A stretch of 64,000 nt of DNA from Anaerofustis sp. (GTDB lineage: Bacteria; Bacillota; Clostridia; Eubacteriales; Anaerofustaceae), in NCBI RefSeq assembly GCF_019420015.1, contig NZ_JAHZIA010000008.1, positions 192,889 through 256,888 of the forward strand, given 5' to 3'. Both the position numbers and the translations under genes were made by a program. Shown piece by piece: positions 53,892-63,609 of the stretch. The first letter of the stretch is position 1. Each line of letters opens with the position of its first letter. The notes beneath the pieces were generated by a model, which was given only the letters and a program-made list of their open reading frames with translations, was not told where the DNA came from and did no database searches.

Positions 53892-55241
53892 CTATATCAA
53901 TCTTTCTTCTATTAATTTTGCAAGTTTATCTGCGTCTTTTCTTATTTCTTCCTGATTTTCTCCCTCAATCATAACCCTTACCAATGGCTCTGTTCCGCTG
54001 GTTCTAATTAATACTCTACCGTTCCCTGCATACTTTTTATTTATTTCTTCAATTGCTTTTACTATAACTTCATCTTTATCATAATCATTCTTTTTGTCAT
54101 TATTTACAGTAGCATTCACAAGAACCTGAGGATATATTACAAGATCTTTTGTCAGTTCATTGATATTTCGACCTTTTTCTTTTACGGCTTTACAAACAAG
54201 AAGCGCCGTTGCTATACCGTCTCCCGTAGAATTTATATCAGCAATAATCACATGTCCAGATTGTTCTCCACCAAGGTTAAAGCCTTCATCAATCATTCTC
54301 TCAACAACATATCTGTCTCCGACAGAGGTTTCACTTACACTTATTCCTTTTGCTTTCAAAGCTTTTTTTACTCCTAAGTTGCTCATTACAGTGAGAACCA
54401 ACGTATCGTTGCAAAGTTCTCCTTTTTCTTGCAAGTAACAACTTAAAAGATACATAATCTTATCTCCGTCAAATTCCTTACCGCTGTGATCAACCATTAT
54501 TACTCTGTCACCATCTCCATCAAAAGCAATACCGAAATCAGCATTTTTTTCCAAAACTTTTCTGGATAAATTTTTAACATGGGTTGAACCACATTTATTG
54601 TTAATATTTATACCGTTTGGATCATTTGCAATAACCATAACATTGGCGCCTAATTTCTTAAATATTTCAACTCCTACCTTATATGTAGCACCGTTTGCCA
54701 TATCCAACACGATATTAAGCCCCTCAAGTGATGATATATTGAGTTTGCTCAATAAATATTTTATATATATTTCACCGGGATTGGCTATCTTAGTCTCAAT
54801 TCCTATTTTATCCGCAACGATATCTCTGTCTCTTACCTTATCAAATATATATCTTTCAATCTCATTTTCAACTTCATCAGGGAGCTTATGCCCGGTTTTA
54901 CTGAAAAATTTAATTCCATTATACTCATAAGGATTATGTGATGCAGAAATAACGATACCGCTGTCGGCATTAAACTCTTTTACCAAAACTGAAACAGCCG
55001 GAGTCGGTATTATACCCGCATTCAAAACATTTCCGCCCGCAGACATTATTCCGCTTACAAGCCCTGAGTAAATCATATCTTTTGAAATCCTAGTATCCAT
55101 TCCCACAACAAAAGTAGGTGAACTTCCGTTATCTTTAGTCAATTTCATAGTAGCGGCATAACCTATTTTATGTGCCAATTTAGAAGTAAGTTGTGTGTTT
55201 GCTATTCCCCTTACTCCGTCAGTACCAAATAATCTTCCCAT
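53892..55241 (-). CDS. glmM: Phosphoglucosamine mutase
   Basis: A 449-residue GlmM. It opens with MGRLFGTDGVRGIAN. The phosphoserine loop is ISASHNPYEYNGIKFF (Ser near 100), the metal loop DGDGDR, the sugar loop GGEQSGHVI and the phosphate loop RTSGTEPLVRVM. It converts glucosamine-6-phosphate to glucosamine-1-phosphate for peptidoglycan. It is in the conserved cdaA-cdaR-glmM arrangement, in which GlmM can restrain CdaA in other Firmicutes. Confidence 0.96.
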   Translation of the reverse strand: MGRLFGTDGVRGIANTQLTSKLAHKIGYAATMKLTKDNGSSPTFVVGMDTRISKDMIYSGLVSGIMSAGGNVLNAGIIPTPAVSVLVKEFNADSGIVISASHNPYEYNGIKFFSKTGHKLPDEVENEIERYIFDKVRDRDIVADKIGIETKIANPGEIYIKYLLSKLNISSLEGLNIVLDMANGATYKVGVEIFKKLGANVMVIANDPNGININNKCGSTHVKNLSRKVLEKNADFGIAFDGDGDRVIMVDHSGKEFDGDKIMYLLSCYLQEKGELCNDTLVLTVMSNLGVKKALKAKGISVSETSVGDRYVVERMIDEGFNLGGEQSGHVIIADINSTGDGIATALLVCKAVKEKGRNINELTKDLVIYPQVLVNATVNNDKKNDYDKDEVIVKAIEEINKKYAGNGRVLIRTSGTEPLVRVMIEGENQEEIRKDADKLAKLIEERLI

Positions 55242-55258
55242 TTTTCTAATCTCCCTTT

Positions 55259-56833
55259 TTAATTATTATCATTTATTACTATCGCAGCTTTTATACCGTC
55301 AACAGCACTTGAAAGTATACCCCCGGCATAGCCTGCACCTTCACCTACAGGATAGAGGCCTTTTATATTTTCACTTTCCAGAGTCAACTTATTTCTCAAT
55401 ATTCTCACAGGAGAAGATGTCCTGCTTTCAACACCGGTAATAACGCCATTATAAAATGTATCAAAAAACTTATTAAAATATTCAAAAGAACTCTTTATGG
55501 ACGAAGTCAAATTTTCCGGCAAAAGTTCATTCATATCACACTCTTTTACCCCTGGTAAATAACTCGGCGTCACATTTGTTTTACCTTTTATACCAAGGAA
55601 ATCTCTTATGCTCATATATGGAGCATTATAGTTTCCTCCACCCATCTCAAATGCACGATGTTCAAGAGCTTCCTGAAATCTGATTCCCGCAAACAAGTCA
55701 CTTCCATAATCGCTTTCGTTAACATTAACCACTATGGCAGAATTAGTGTTTGTCATATTTCTGCTTCTAAAACTCATGCCGTTGGTAACAACCTGTCCTT
55801 CTCCGCTTGCACCTGCAACGACAACTCCTCCGGGACAATTACAAAATGAGTAAACACCCTTTTTATATAAATCATCATGATATGTAAGATTATAATCCGC
55901 AGCACCCAATACCTTATGTCCTGCAAACTTACCGTAGCAACATCTGTCTATTTCTTCACGTAAATGTTCTACCCTAAAACCTAAAGCAAATGATTTGTTT
56001 GTCATATTTACATTGTTCTTACCTAGTATATTAAAAGTATCTCTTGCTCCGTTTCCAACGGCCAAAACAACACAATCAGAAATATATTCTTTATCATCGT
56101 TTACGATTACACCCTTTACGGCATTATCTTTAATTATTAAATCTGTAACAACTGAATTAAAATAAAATCTGCCCCCGTAATATTCAATTAAGGCTTTTAG
56201 ATCTTCTACGATAACCCTTAATTTATCCGTACCTAAATGAGGTTTATTTAAATACATTATATCTCTCGGAGCACCGCATTTAACAAAAGTTTCCAAAACT
56301 TCTGTTTTAAGCGGATTCTTTATTCTGGAATTTATTTTCCCGTCTGAAAATGTTCCGGCTCCTCCAAGACCAAATTGTACATTTGAATTTGAATTTAAAA
56401 TACCATTATCAAAAAATTTTTTTACGGTCTTTACCCTGTTTCTAATGTCTTCGCCACGCTCAAAAACTATCGGAGCGTATCCCATCTTAGCCAAATACAA
56501 TGCACAAAACAATCCACTTGGACCGCTGCCCACAATTATAGGAGATAATTTCTTCTTTTTATTTAAGTTTATCGGATGAACATTACGGTCTTTATATATA
56601 CTTACCTTACAACCTTTTGTACCTGGCTTTACCGGATAAGAAAGAATAACAGAATACACATAAAAAACACCTTCTGTATTTCTCTTTCTTGCATCCAAAG
56701 ATTTCCTCAGTATTTTAAAATCCTTTACTTTTTGTTCTGTCAAATGTAATTTATTTATAATTACTTCTCTTTCACCACTGGAAATCAAATTATCTATATT
56801 TATTTTTATATTTTCTATTAAGTATTTTCTCAC
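55259..56833 (-). CDS. NAD(P)/FAD-dependent oxidoreductase (COG2509-type)
   Basis: A 524-residue flavoprotein. The N-terminal 90 residues form a small domain. The FAD-binding motif is IIVGSGPSGLFCALYLAKMG, then FERGEDIRNRV, FGLGGAGTFSDGKINSRI and a C-terminal LYPVGEGAGYAGGILSSAVDG. These blocks define an uncharacterised FAD-dependent family. It is inserted between cdaR and glmM, 4 nt after cdaR. The substrate is unknown. Confidence 0.88.
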   Translation of the reverse strand: MRKYLIENIKINIDNLISSGEREVIINKLHLTEQKVKDFKILRKSLDARKRNTEGVFYVYSVILSYPVKPGTKGCKVSIYKDRNVHPINLNKKKKLSPIIVGSGPSGLFCALYLAKMGYAPIVFERGEDIRNRVKTVKKFFDNGILNSNSNVQFGLGGAGTFSDGKINSRIKNPLKTEVLETFVKCGAPRDIMYLNKPHLGTDKLRVIVEDLKALIEYYGGRFYFNSVVTDLIIKDNAVKGVIVNDDKEYISDCVVLAVGNGARDTFNILGKNNVNMTNKSFALGFRVEHLREEIDRCCYGKFAGHKVLGAADYNLTYHDDLYKKGVYSFCNCPGGVVVAGASGEGQVVTNGMSFRSRNMTNTNSAIVVNVNESDYGSDLFAGIRFQEALEHRAFEMGGGNYNAPYMSIRDFLGIKGKTNVTPSYLPGVKECDMNELLPENLTSSIKSSFEYFNKFFDTFYNGVITGVESRTSSPVRILRNKLTLESENIKGLYPVGEGAGYAGGILSSAVDGIKAAIVINDNN

Positions 56834-56837
56834 AATA

Positions 56838-58058
56838 TTATTTCCCTCTTGTTATTTTTACAGTAATATTATTTTGACTTACACTTCTTATATTTACACC
56901 CTCAGGAATTCCCTGTGTACTTATTTTAATAGCAACAGAATGTGTTCCTTCATTTAATCCGGACAAATCTAAAGAACCCGACAAATTTTTTTCAGATATT
57001 TTATTGAGAAGACTGTTATCTCCGGATAAAAGAACGCTAACTTTATCATCAATAACCTCAGCTTTCAATCCTTCTGCAAGATTATCAAAAGTAAAAGATG
57101 TTATATATATGGTCTTCTCGTTAAGTTTATCTATTTTCACACTCACATCAATACTGTCTTTGGCATCGACCACATGAACTCCTTGAGGCAAATCAAGGGA
57201 AACATTTTTGTCAAATGATGATTTTCTGTCACTCAAATCAATCGACTCAGTATTTACAATATCTATATTTTCCAGTTTTTCTTCCACACCAGAAATAATT
57301 ACAGTTTCTTTGTTTGCAGATATATCCGTTAATTTATATCCCTCGGCAACCTTACCTTTGCTGATAACATTTACTTTAACTTCCTTTATTCTGCCTATTA
57401 AGACAGAGACATTTGTACTAGAAGGAAATAAGTCAACATCACTTATTTTTTTGTTATTTTCATCTACTGCATACAAAGAAATATCGGAAGTAAAATCTTC
57501 GTTTTTATTTTCTACATCAACATTTCCCACAATGGCACTTACTTTTTCCACACTGCTGGAAGGTCCGCTTATATGAACGTTTTTAGTTTCCGGAGATAAA
57601 GACAATACACTGTAACCACCCTTTACATTTCCTATAGGTTTTATTACCGGAACACTTATATCTTTGCTTCCTTTCTTTTCAACTTTTACTTTTATAACAT
57701 TAGGCTCTTGATCCACTATTGTAACGTCACTGGGAATACCTTTGATATTTATATTTAATGTATAAGTACCTTCGGCAGATATATCCTTTAAATCAACGCT
57801 TGCATGTATATTTTGATTATTAAGACTCTTAACCAAAGAACCTTTACCGTAAACTTTCATACTGTCTATTTTATCCTTCGAAAGAGAAACAATAAAATCA
57901 TTTTGATCCAAAATACCTGTATTAGATGCAGAAATCGGTATGTTTTCTATTCTGCTGTATGTCATATTGTCACTGTCACTTATAGCATATCCCCATAAGA
58001 GAACAGAAAGTAAAAACGAAATTAATAATGTCATAACCTTACTGTTATTTTTTTCCAT
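56838..58058 (-). CDS. cdaR: CdaA regulator CdaR (YbbR repeats)
   Basis: A 406-residue protein. One N-terminal membrane anchor (MTLLISFLLSVLLWGYAIS) precedes four YbbR-type beta domains outside the cell, with repeated VHISGPSSSVEKV-like and VIISGVEEKLENI-like strands. It binds and modulates CdaA. Its start lies 14 nt inside the end of cdaA, so translation is coupled. Confidence 0.92.
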   Translation of the reverse strand: MEKNNSKVMTLLISFLLSVLLWGYAISDSDNMTYSRIENIPISASNTGILDQNDFIVSLSKDKIDSMKVYGKGSLVKSLNNQNIHASVDLKDISAEGTYTLNINIKGIPSDVTIVDQEPNVIKVKVEKKGSKDISVPVIKPIGNVKGGYSVLSLSPETKNVHISGPSSSVEKVSAIVGNVDVENKNEDFTSDISLYAVDENNKKISDVDLFPSSTNVSVLIGRIKEVKVNVISKGKVAEGYKLTDISANKETVIISGVEEKLENIDIVNTESIDLSDRKSSFDKNVSLDLPQGVHVVDAKDSIDVSVKIDKLNEKTIYITSFTFDNLAEGLKAEVIDDKVSVLLSGDNSLLNKISEKNLSGSLDLSGLNEGTHSVAIKISTQGIPEGVNIRSVSQNNITVKITRGK

Positions 58059-58905
58059 TGCTATGTTTTCTCCTTAATACTTTTGACTTTGTACTCTTAT
58101 GAGAAGGCTCTTCAATCAATATTTCCGTCAAAATTCTGCGAATACCTCTCTCTCCTACAAATCTGGATAACTTACCGTTAATAGCATAAGAAATAACTCC
58201 TGTTTCTTCGGAAACCATCAATGAAACACAATCGGAATGTTCGCTTATACCTATTCCCGCACGGTGTCTGGTACCGATACTGGTAGAAAGATTCTTGTTT
58301 TGAGAAAGAGGTAAAAGACACGCAGCAGCTCTTATTCTGAGGGTTTCACTGTTAATGATTACCGCACCGTCATGTAATGGGGTGGCATATTGAAATATAT
58401 TATTTATAAGCTCACTGCTGAGCAAACTGTCAAGTTTTACACCCGTTTCCACAACATCATCAAGGGGAACCTGACGTTCAATAACTATCAACAACCCCGT
58501 TTTTGTCTTTGACAAATCACTCACACTTTCAACAATCTGATCTACAGCAACACTCGGAGAATCAAGATCCTTTTCCATAAATATATCTTTTATATGACGT
58601 ACATTTGTTTTACCGATAGTCTCTAACATTTTCCTAAGCTCTGGTTGAAACATTATAAGAAGCGCAAGAAAACCTACTGTAATTATATTTTTAAATACAA
58701 AATTAACCGTAACAAGTCCAATCCAATCACTTACCTGAGTAATAACAAGAATAATAATTATTCCTTTGGCAACCTGTTCTGCCTGAGTCCCTTTTATAAG
58801 TCGTATTATTCCATATATAATTAAAGTCATTATAAGAATATCTACTGCAGACAATATATTAAATGATTGAAAAACTTGATTAAAAAAAGATGTTATCTGA
58901 GACAT
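58045..58905 (-). CDS. cdaA: Diadenylate cyclase CdaA
   Basis: A 286-residue protein. Three N-terminal membrane helices (residues about 18-100) are followed by a DisA_N domain with DGAVII (about 178) and GTRHRAGIG (about 212), the two nucleotide-binding signatures. It makes c-di-AMP from two ATP, controlling potassium and osmotic balance and wall homeostasis. It is first gene of the cdaA-cdaR-FAD-glmM-SDR operon. Confidence 0.95.
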   Translation of the reverse strand: MSQITSFFNQVFQSFNILSAVDILIMTLIIYGIIRLIKGTQAEQVAKGIIIILVITQVSDWIGLVTVNFVFKNIITVGFLALLIMFQPELRKMLETIGKTNVRHIKDIFMEKDLDSPSVAVDQIVESVSDLSKTKTGLLIVIERQVPLDDVVETGVKLDSLLSSELINNIFQYATPLHDGAVIINSETLRIRAAACLLPLSQNKNLSTSIGTRHRAGIGISEHSDCVSLMVSEETGVISYAINGKLSRFVGERGIRRILTEILIEEPSHKSTKSKVLRRKHSNGKK

Positions 58906-59090
58906 TCAATTTACCTTACCTTAAATTCAAATTCATAAATAACTAAATAAAACCGAATACAAATAAATTATTGACAATCAAATTTATTTTAAATAAATAA
59001 ATTAAGATTTATATTAATTTATATTCAACTATATATTATTATACATTATTTTACAGTAATTGTTTAAATTTAATTAAATATTAATATAAA

Positions 59091-59122
59091 ATAAAAAAGC
59101 ACCTTTGATAAGGTGCCTTTAA
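59091..59122 (-). terminator. Terminator of the YhcN/YlaJ-like lipoprotein gene
   Basis: AAAGGCACCTT / AAGGTGCTTTT with loop ATCA, followed on minus by TTATTTTA. Confidence 0.8.
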
Positions 59123-59124
59123 AA

Positions 59125-59784
59125 TTATAATCCAAATAAGTGTAAAACATCATCTGTTACATTTCTGAGTCCGTTTTCTATGGAATTTGCCAAAGATGTA
59201 TATCCTTTAACTTTATCAGAAAAATACACATTTTTTACTTGTAGATATTTAGCTTTGATTAAGTTGTTTATTCTTGCTTTTTTCTCTGAAGACAAACTGT
59301 TTGCACTTGTTTTTGTTTTTACTGCACAGTAAGCTTTCTCTCCGATTATCGCAATTTTAACATCTTCTATACCGGAAATTTTCTTTACTGAGTCATAAAC
59401 GGCAGTTCCTTCCTGCTTATTCTTGTATGATTCAGATGAGCTGTAATATCCGGAATTATTATTTGTATATTGTCTGTAATTTCCGCTGTAATCAAATTGA
59501 TAAGGTATCAAAGAATAATCTTTGTTTAGTACATTATCCTTGCTTCCTTTAGCATTACCGTCGATGTCATTTGCCAAATCATTTGCCCCGTTTTTTACGT
59601 CATTACCCAAATCTTCGGCACCGTTTTTAACATCGTCTCCTATGTTTTCAACACCGTTTTTAACATCATTTGAGGCATTATCCATTTGACTTTTTACAGT
59701 ATTGTCTGTATTATTTCCGCAACCTGTAAAAACTGTAAACATAAGAATCGATGAAAGCATTATAGTCATAAATTTTTTATTCAT
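59125..59784 (-). CDS. YhcN/YlaJ-like sporulation lipoprotein with 11-residue repeats
   Basis: A 219-residue protein. A lipoprotein signal ends in FTGC (Cys22). Residues about 38-75 contain three tandem 11-residue units of the form NDVKNGAEDLG. A C-terminal YhcN/YlaJ domain follows (AVYDSVKKISGIEDVKIAIIGEKAYCAVKTK), as in spore-cortex lipoproteins. The repeats resemble LEA-type amphipathic helices. SD GGAGGAA precedes it. It is monocistronic with its own terminator. Confidence 0.78.
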   Translation of the reverse strand: MNKKFMTIMLSSILMFTVFTGCGNNTDNTVKSQMDNASNDVKNGVENIGDDVKNGAEDLGNDVKNGANDLANDIDGNAKGSKDNVLNKDYSLIPYQFDYSGNYRQYTNNNSGYYSSSESYKNKQEGTAVYDSVKKISGIEDVKIAIIGEKAYCAVKTKTSANSLSSEKKARINNLIKAKYLQVKNVYFSDKVKGYTSLANSIENGLRNVTDDVLHLFGL

Positions 59785-59869
59785 ATAATTCCTCCTTTCT
59801 ATATTATTATTTAAAAAGAAGGATTTTAATATGCTGGTAATAACTTGATTAAAAAGTATTATTTGCTAT

Positions 59870-61012
59870 TTATAAAAGACATATTTTTCCAGTTTTGACG
59901 CTTATATACATAAGCCAATATCCATAACCGTCATATGCGCTTGGCTCATAATAAATAAATCCGGTAGAACCGAGAAAAGGCTGAGTATCATCTTTATTAC
60001 TGCCTAAAATTCCGTATACGTAATATTTAAGCTCATTTTCGCTGACAAGTTTACCGAATATCCAATTCGGTAAAACAGCATTTTCCAATTCTAAATTTTT
60101 ATATCCCATAAATGGATAAATGAGCGGCATAACAAAACCATTATATATTATATTAATATCATCCAACCTGGAATCATTTTCATCCACATAATAGAATTTA
60201 TGCTCACCGTCTAAACTTAAAAAATTTTCAACAGAAAATTCTTCCATGATATCTTCGATTAAAACATCATTGGCATTAATAATCTTTTTAGGTTTTTCTA
60301 CTGTTTTTTCTTCTTTTTTCTCTATAAACTCATACTCCGATTTATCAGATAAATTATTATCGTTATAATTTTTAAGCTCCTCATCCAATGCAGATTCAAA
60401 ATCATCAAAGTCATTTTCTGTACTGTTTTTGTTTTTAGGAGAAAAAATATCAAAAAGATTTTCCAGCACTTTCAAGTCATCTTTTTTCTTTAACTTATCT
60501 TCATCTTCTTTTTTATTAGTTTCCTCATCAAATAATTCATCGACATCAAAAGCCATTTCCTCTGCTTCATTATTTTTTATTAACGGAATATCATTTTCTA
60601 TATTATTATCTTCAAATTCTTCTTCTTTTATTATCTCAATATCTTCTTTTAAAATGTTTTTATCTTTTACAAGAGTAGGAACTTCCATTTCTTCTTCAAC
60701 TGCATCTTCATAGTCATATCCAAATAAAATATCTCCTGAATATATATCAACGATTTCTATTCTATCAAATTCTTTCACTTTGTTTTTTTCTATTTGTATT
60801 CTTTTCTCAACTCTATTTATACTTTCAACCTGGAAAATAGCAGATGTATATTCTCGGTTATTCGTTATAAAAATTACGGCATACTCACCTGCAGGCATAT
60901 TATTCAGTTTTAAATTCATATTCAAACTATCGCTTTGTTCTCTCAAATCAAAATTCAAACTTGCCTTATTATCTTCCAAATTCAAGAATTCTTCATTTAA
61001 TATTTCTATCAT
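59870..61012 (-). CDS. Uncharacterised acidic protein
   Basis: A 380-residue protein that I do not recognise. Residues 1-95 form a beta-rich domain with NMPAGEYAVIFITNN. Residues 105-255 are low-complexity Glu/Asp/Lys/Asn. Residues 265-380 form a compact C-terminal domain with HKFYYVDENDS, VLPNWIFGKLV, YYVYGILGSNKDDTQPF and GYGYWLMYIS. There is no signal peptide or membrane segment. It is monocistronic and divergent from the lipoprotein gene at 61308. Confidence 0.65.
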   Translation of the reverse strand: MIEILNEEFLNLEDNKASLNFDLREQSDSLNMNLKLNNMPAGEYAVIFITNNREYTSAIFQVESINRVEKRIQIEKNKVKEFDRIEIVDIYSGDILFGYDYEDAVEEEMEVPTLVKDKNILKEDIEIIKEEEFEDNNIENDIPLIKNNEAEEMAFDVDELFDEETNKKEDEDKLKKKDDLKVLENLFDIFSPKNKNSTENDFDDFESALDEELKNYNDNNLSDKSEYEFIEKKEEKTVEKPKKIINANDVLIEDIMEEFSVENFLSLDGEHKFYYVDENDSRLDDINIIYNGFVMPLIYPFMGYKNLELENAVLPNWIFGKLVSENELKYYVYGILGSNKDDTQPFLGSTGFIYYEPSAYDGYGYWLMYISVKTGKICLL

Positions 61013-61307
61013 ATTCCCCTCCCACTTATTTATAATTTATTTATATTCTTTCAAATATAAAATTATGAAAATATTACATCCAATAATTTAGCTTTTCCTT
61101 CAGGTACTATATATTAAAGCAATCCTCATAAATAAAATGTCAAAAATATGTCTGCAGAGGAAAAAATGCTCAAAATGCAGAAAATAAAATGAATTTAAAA
61201 TTTATCAAAATACTGTATAATATTACTACTATATGTAATTTGTCCGAATATAAATTATATATAATTAAAATTTTAAATTATAAAACAACAATAAATAAGG
61301 AGTTATA

Positions 61308-61823
61308 ATGAACAAAAAATTCACAATAATAATTTTGACTTTTTTATCAGTTCTTATCCTATTCGGATGCAATGAAAAAAAAGCATATGAATCGACATTA
61401 AATCTTACAAAAGCCCTAAAGGAGGTAGAAAGGCTTACTTATGAAAAAAATGACAAAAACATCCCTATATTCTACAATATGACCTCTGCCAGCGATAAAG
61501 AAATATCAAAAATATATAAATTGGATAAAAACGATTTTGATGAACTGATAATAAAACAATCCGCACTTTATTCTAAAAGTAATTTACTTATCATGGCAAA
61601 GGTTAAAGCCGATAAAAAAGAACTCGTAAAAAAACAGTTAGATAACTATATGCTAGAATATGAAAAAATATGGAAAAAACAAAATCAAAAAGAATATAAC
61701 TTGGTAGTAAACCGAAGTTTCTATGAAAATAATACGTACATGGTTTATGTTATTTCATATGACAACAATAAAGTTATAGATACAATTACATCTTTATTTG
61801 AAGAAAAAGAAATAAAAAAATAA
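61308..61823 (+). CDS. DUF4358-like lipoprotein
   Basis: A 171-residue protein. A lipoprotein signal ends in ILFGC (Cys21). The rest resembles DUF4358: IPIFYNMTSASDKEISKIYKLDKNDFDELIIKQS (positions about 61460-61561), then LLIMAKVKADKKELVKKQLDNYM and VYVISYDNNKVIDTI. The function is unknown. SD AAGGAG is present. It is convergent with the hydrogenase operon. Confidence 0.78.
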   Translation: MNKKFTIIILTFLSVLILFGCNEKKAYESTLNLTKALKEVERLTYEKNDKNIPIFYNMTSASDKEISKIYKLDKNDFDELIIKQSALYSKSNLLIMAKVKADKKELVKKQLDNYMLEYEKIWKKQNQKEYNLVVNRSFYENNTYMVYVISYDNNKVIDTITSLFEEKEIKK

Positions 61824-61852
61824 AAGAGTCCAAAAGGACTCTTTCTATTTTA
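61820..61852. terminator. Bidirectional terminator, lipoprotein/hydrogenase
   Basis: AAAAGAGTCC / GGACTCTTT with an AA loop core and flanking T- and A-runs, between convergent genes. Confidence 0.75.
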
Positions 61853-63590
61853 ATATATCATTGCTCCTGTCTACATATGTAGTATGTAAAACCTCATGAG
61901 CTTTATGAGAATTTGGTTTACCCAAAAATTCTTCATAAACTTTTTTAACCGCTGGATTATCGTGAGATTTTCTTGTAGGTCTAACGTTCTTATCTTGATT
62001 ATATAATACTTTTGCTCTTTCTTTTGCAAGAGATAACCCTGCATTAATAAGCTGACTGTTTACGATTGGTTGTCCACCACCGTTTACACAACCACCAAGA
62101 CAAGCCATACACTCGATAAAATCATAATCAGCTTCACCTTTTTTAACTTTATCCATAAGCTTTCTTATGTTTGCACCACCGTGAACAACGGCAACCTTTA
62201 TTTCTTTATCACCTGCTTTGATAGATGCTTCCTTAAGTCCTTCAAGTCCTCTTACTTCTTCATAATCCACATCATCACAAACTTCTCCCGTTATAGCTTC
62301 AACAGCAGTTCTTGCAGCAGCTTCCATAACACCGCCAGTAGCTCCAAAAATTACTCCGGCTCCAGAACTTTCTCCGTAAATAGGATCAAATTCTTCATCT
62401 TCAAGATTTTTAAAGTCAATACCAGCTTCTTTAATCATTCTTGCAAGCTCTCTTGTTGTGATACAAACGTCGCTGTCGTAGTTGTCACCTTCCATTAATT
62501 GCTCTCTTCCTACTTCAAATTTCTTTGCAACACAAGGCATAACGCTTACAACATAAATATCATCAGGATTAATATTATTAGTTTCAGCATAATGAGTTTT
62601 TATTAAAGCACCTGCCATAGCTTGAGGTGATTTACATGAAGAAAGGTTTGGAATAAGTTCTGGATATTCTTGTTCACAAAGTTTAACCCAAGCAGGACAA
62701 CAGCTTGTAATCATAGGAAGAGTACCGCCGTTAGAAACTCTATCCACAAGTTCATGTGCTTCTTCCATAATAGTCATATCAGCACCAAAATCTGTATCAA
62801 AAACTTTATCAAATCCAAGTCTTCTTAAAGCAGCAACCATTTTACCTGTTACATCTGTGCCAATTTCATATCCGAACTCTTCTCCAAGAGCAGCTCTTAC
62901 TGCAGGAGCAGGTTGAACAACAACGTGTTTGTTTTCATCACAAAGAGCTTCCCATACTTCATCAACATTTACTTTTTCTGTTAAGGCACCTACCGGACAG
63001 TTAATAACACATTGTCCACAGTTAATACAATTTGTATCGGCTAAATAATCACCTTTAACAGGTCTTGCCTTTGAATCAAATCCGTTATCTTTACCGATCA
63101 AAGCACCGATACCTTGAATTTTATCACAAGTATTTATACATCTTTTACAGAAAATACATTTAGATTCATCCCTTACTATTGAAACAGATTTATCATCGTA
63201 TGCATCTGATGAGAAATCTCCACTAAAAGGAACCGTGCTTACTCCCAAATCATTTGCAAGGGTTTGAAGCTCACAGTTTCCGCTTCTTATACAAGTCGTA
63301 CAATCTCTGTTATGGTCAGAAAGTGTAAGTTCCATTGTATTTTTTCTTGATTCTCTTACTTTAGGAGAGTTTGTAAATACTTCCATTCCTTCTTTTACAG
63401 GGAAATTACAAGCACTTCTTAAAACATCAGAACCTTTAATTTCAACTACACACATTCTACAAGCACCAATTTTGTTATGTTCTAAGAAACATAATGTAGG
63501 AATATTAATTCCGATTTGTCTTGCAGCTTCAAGAACCGTTGTTTTTTCTTCAACGCTAACATCAATATTATTTATCTTTAAATTTACCAT
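61845..63590 (-). CDS. [FeFe] hydrogenase, group A catalytic subunit
   Basis: A 581-residue hydrogenase. A [2Fe-2S] domain lies at residues 1-80 (CFLEHNKIGACRMCVVEI). A His-Cys3 cluster follows in SDHNRDCTTCIRSGNCELQ. Two [4Fe-4S] sites are CIFCKRCINTC and CINCGQCVINCP. The H-cluster domain has L1 TSCCPAW, L2 MPCVAKK and L3 ECMACLGGCVNGGGQP. It evolves H2. The upstream NuoF-like partner suggests an NADH- and ferredoxin-linked, possibly bifurcating, complex. Confidence 0.95.
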   Translation of the reverse strand: MVNLKINNIDVSVEEKTTVLEAARQIGINIPTLCFLEHNKIGACRMCVVEIKGSDVLRSACNFPVKEGMEVFTNSPKVRESRKNTMELTLSDHNRDCTTCIRSGNCELQTLANDLGVSTVPFSGDFSSDAYDDKSVSIVRDESKCIFCKRCINTCDKIQGIGALIGKDNGFDSKARPVKGDYLADTNCINCGQCVINCPVGALTEKVNVDEVWEALCDENKHVVVQPAPAVRAALGEEFGYEIGTDVTGKMVAALRRLGFDKVFDTDFGADMTIMEEAHELVDRVSNGGTLPMITSCCPAWVKLCEQEYPELIPNLSSCKSPQAMAGALIKTHYAETNNINPDDIYVVSVMPCVAKKFEVGREQLMEGDNYDSDVCITTRELARMIKEAGIDFKNLEDEEFDPIYGESSGAGVIFGATGGVMEAAARTAVEAITGEVCDDVDYEEVRGLEGLKEASIKAGDKEIKVAVVHGGANIRKLMDKVKKGEADYDFIECMACLGGCVNGGGQPIVNSQLINAGLSLAKERAKVLYNQDKNVRPTRKSHDNPAVKKVYEEFLGKPNSHKAHEVLHTTYVDRSNDILK

Positions 63591-63609
63591 CTTTTCATTT
63601 ACTCCTTGA

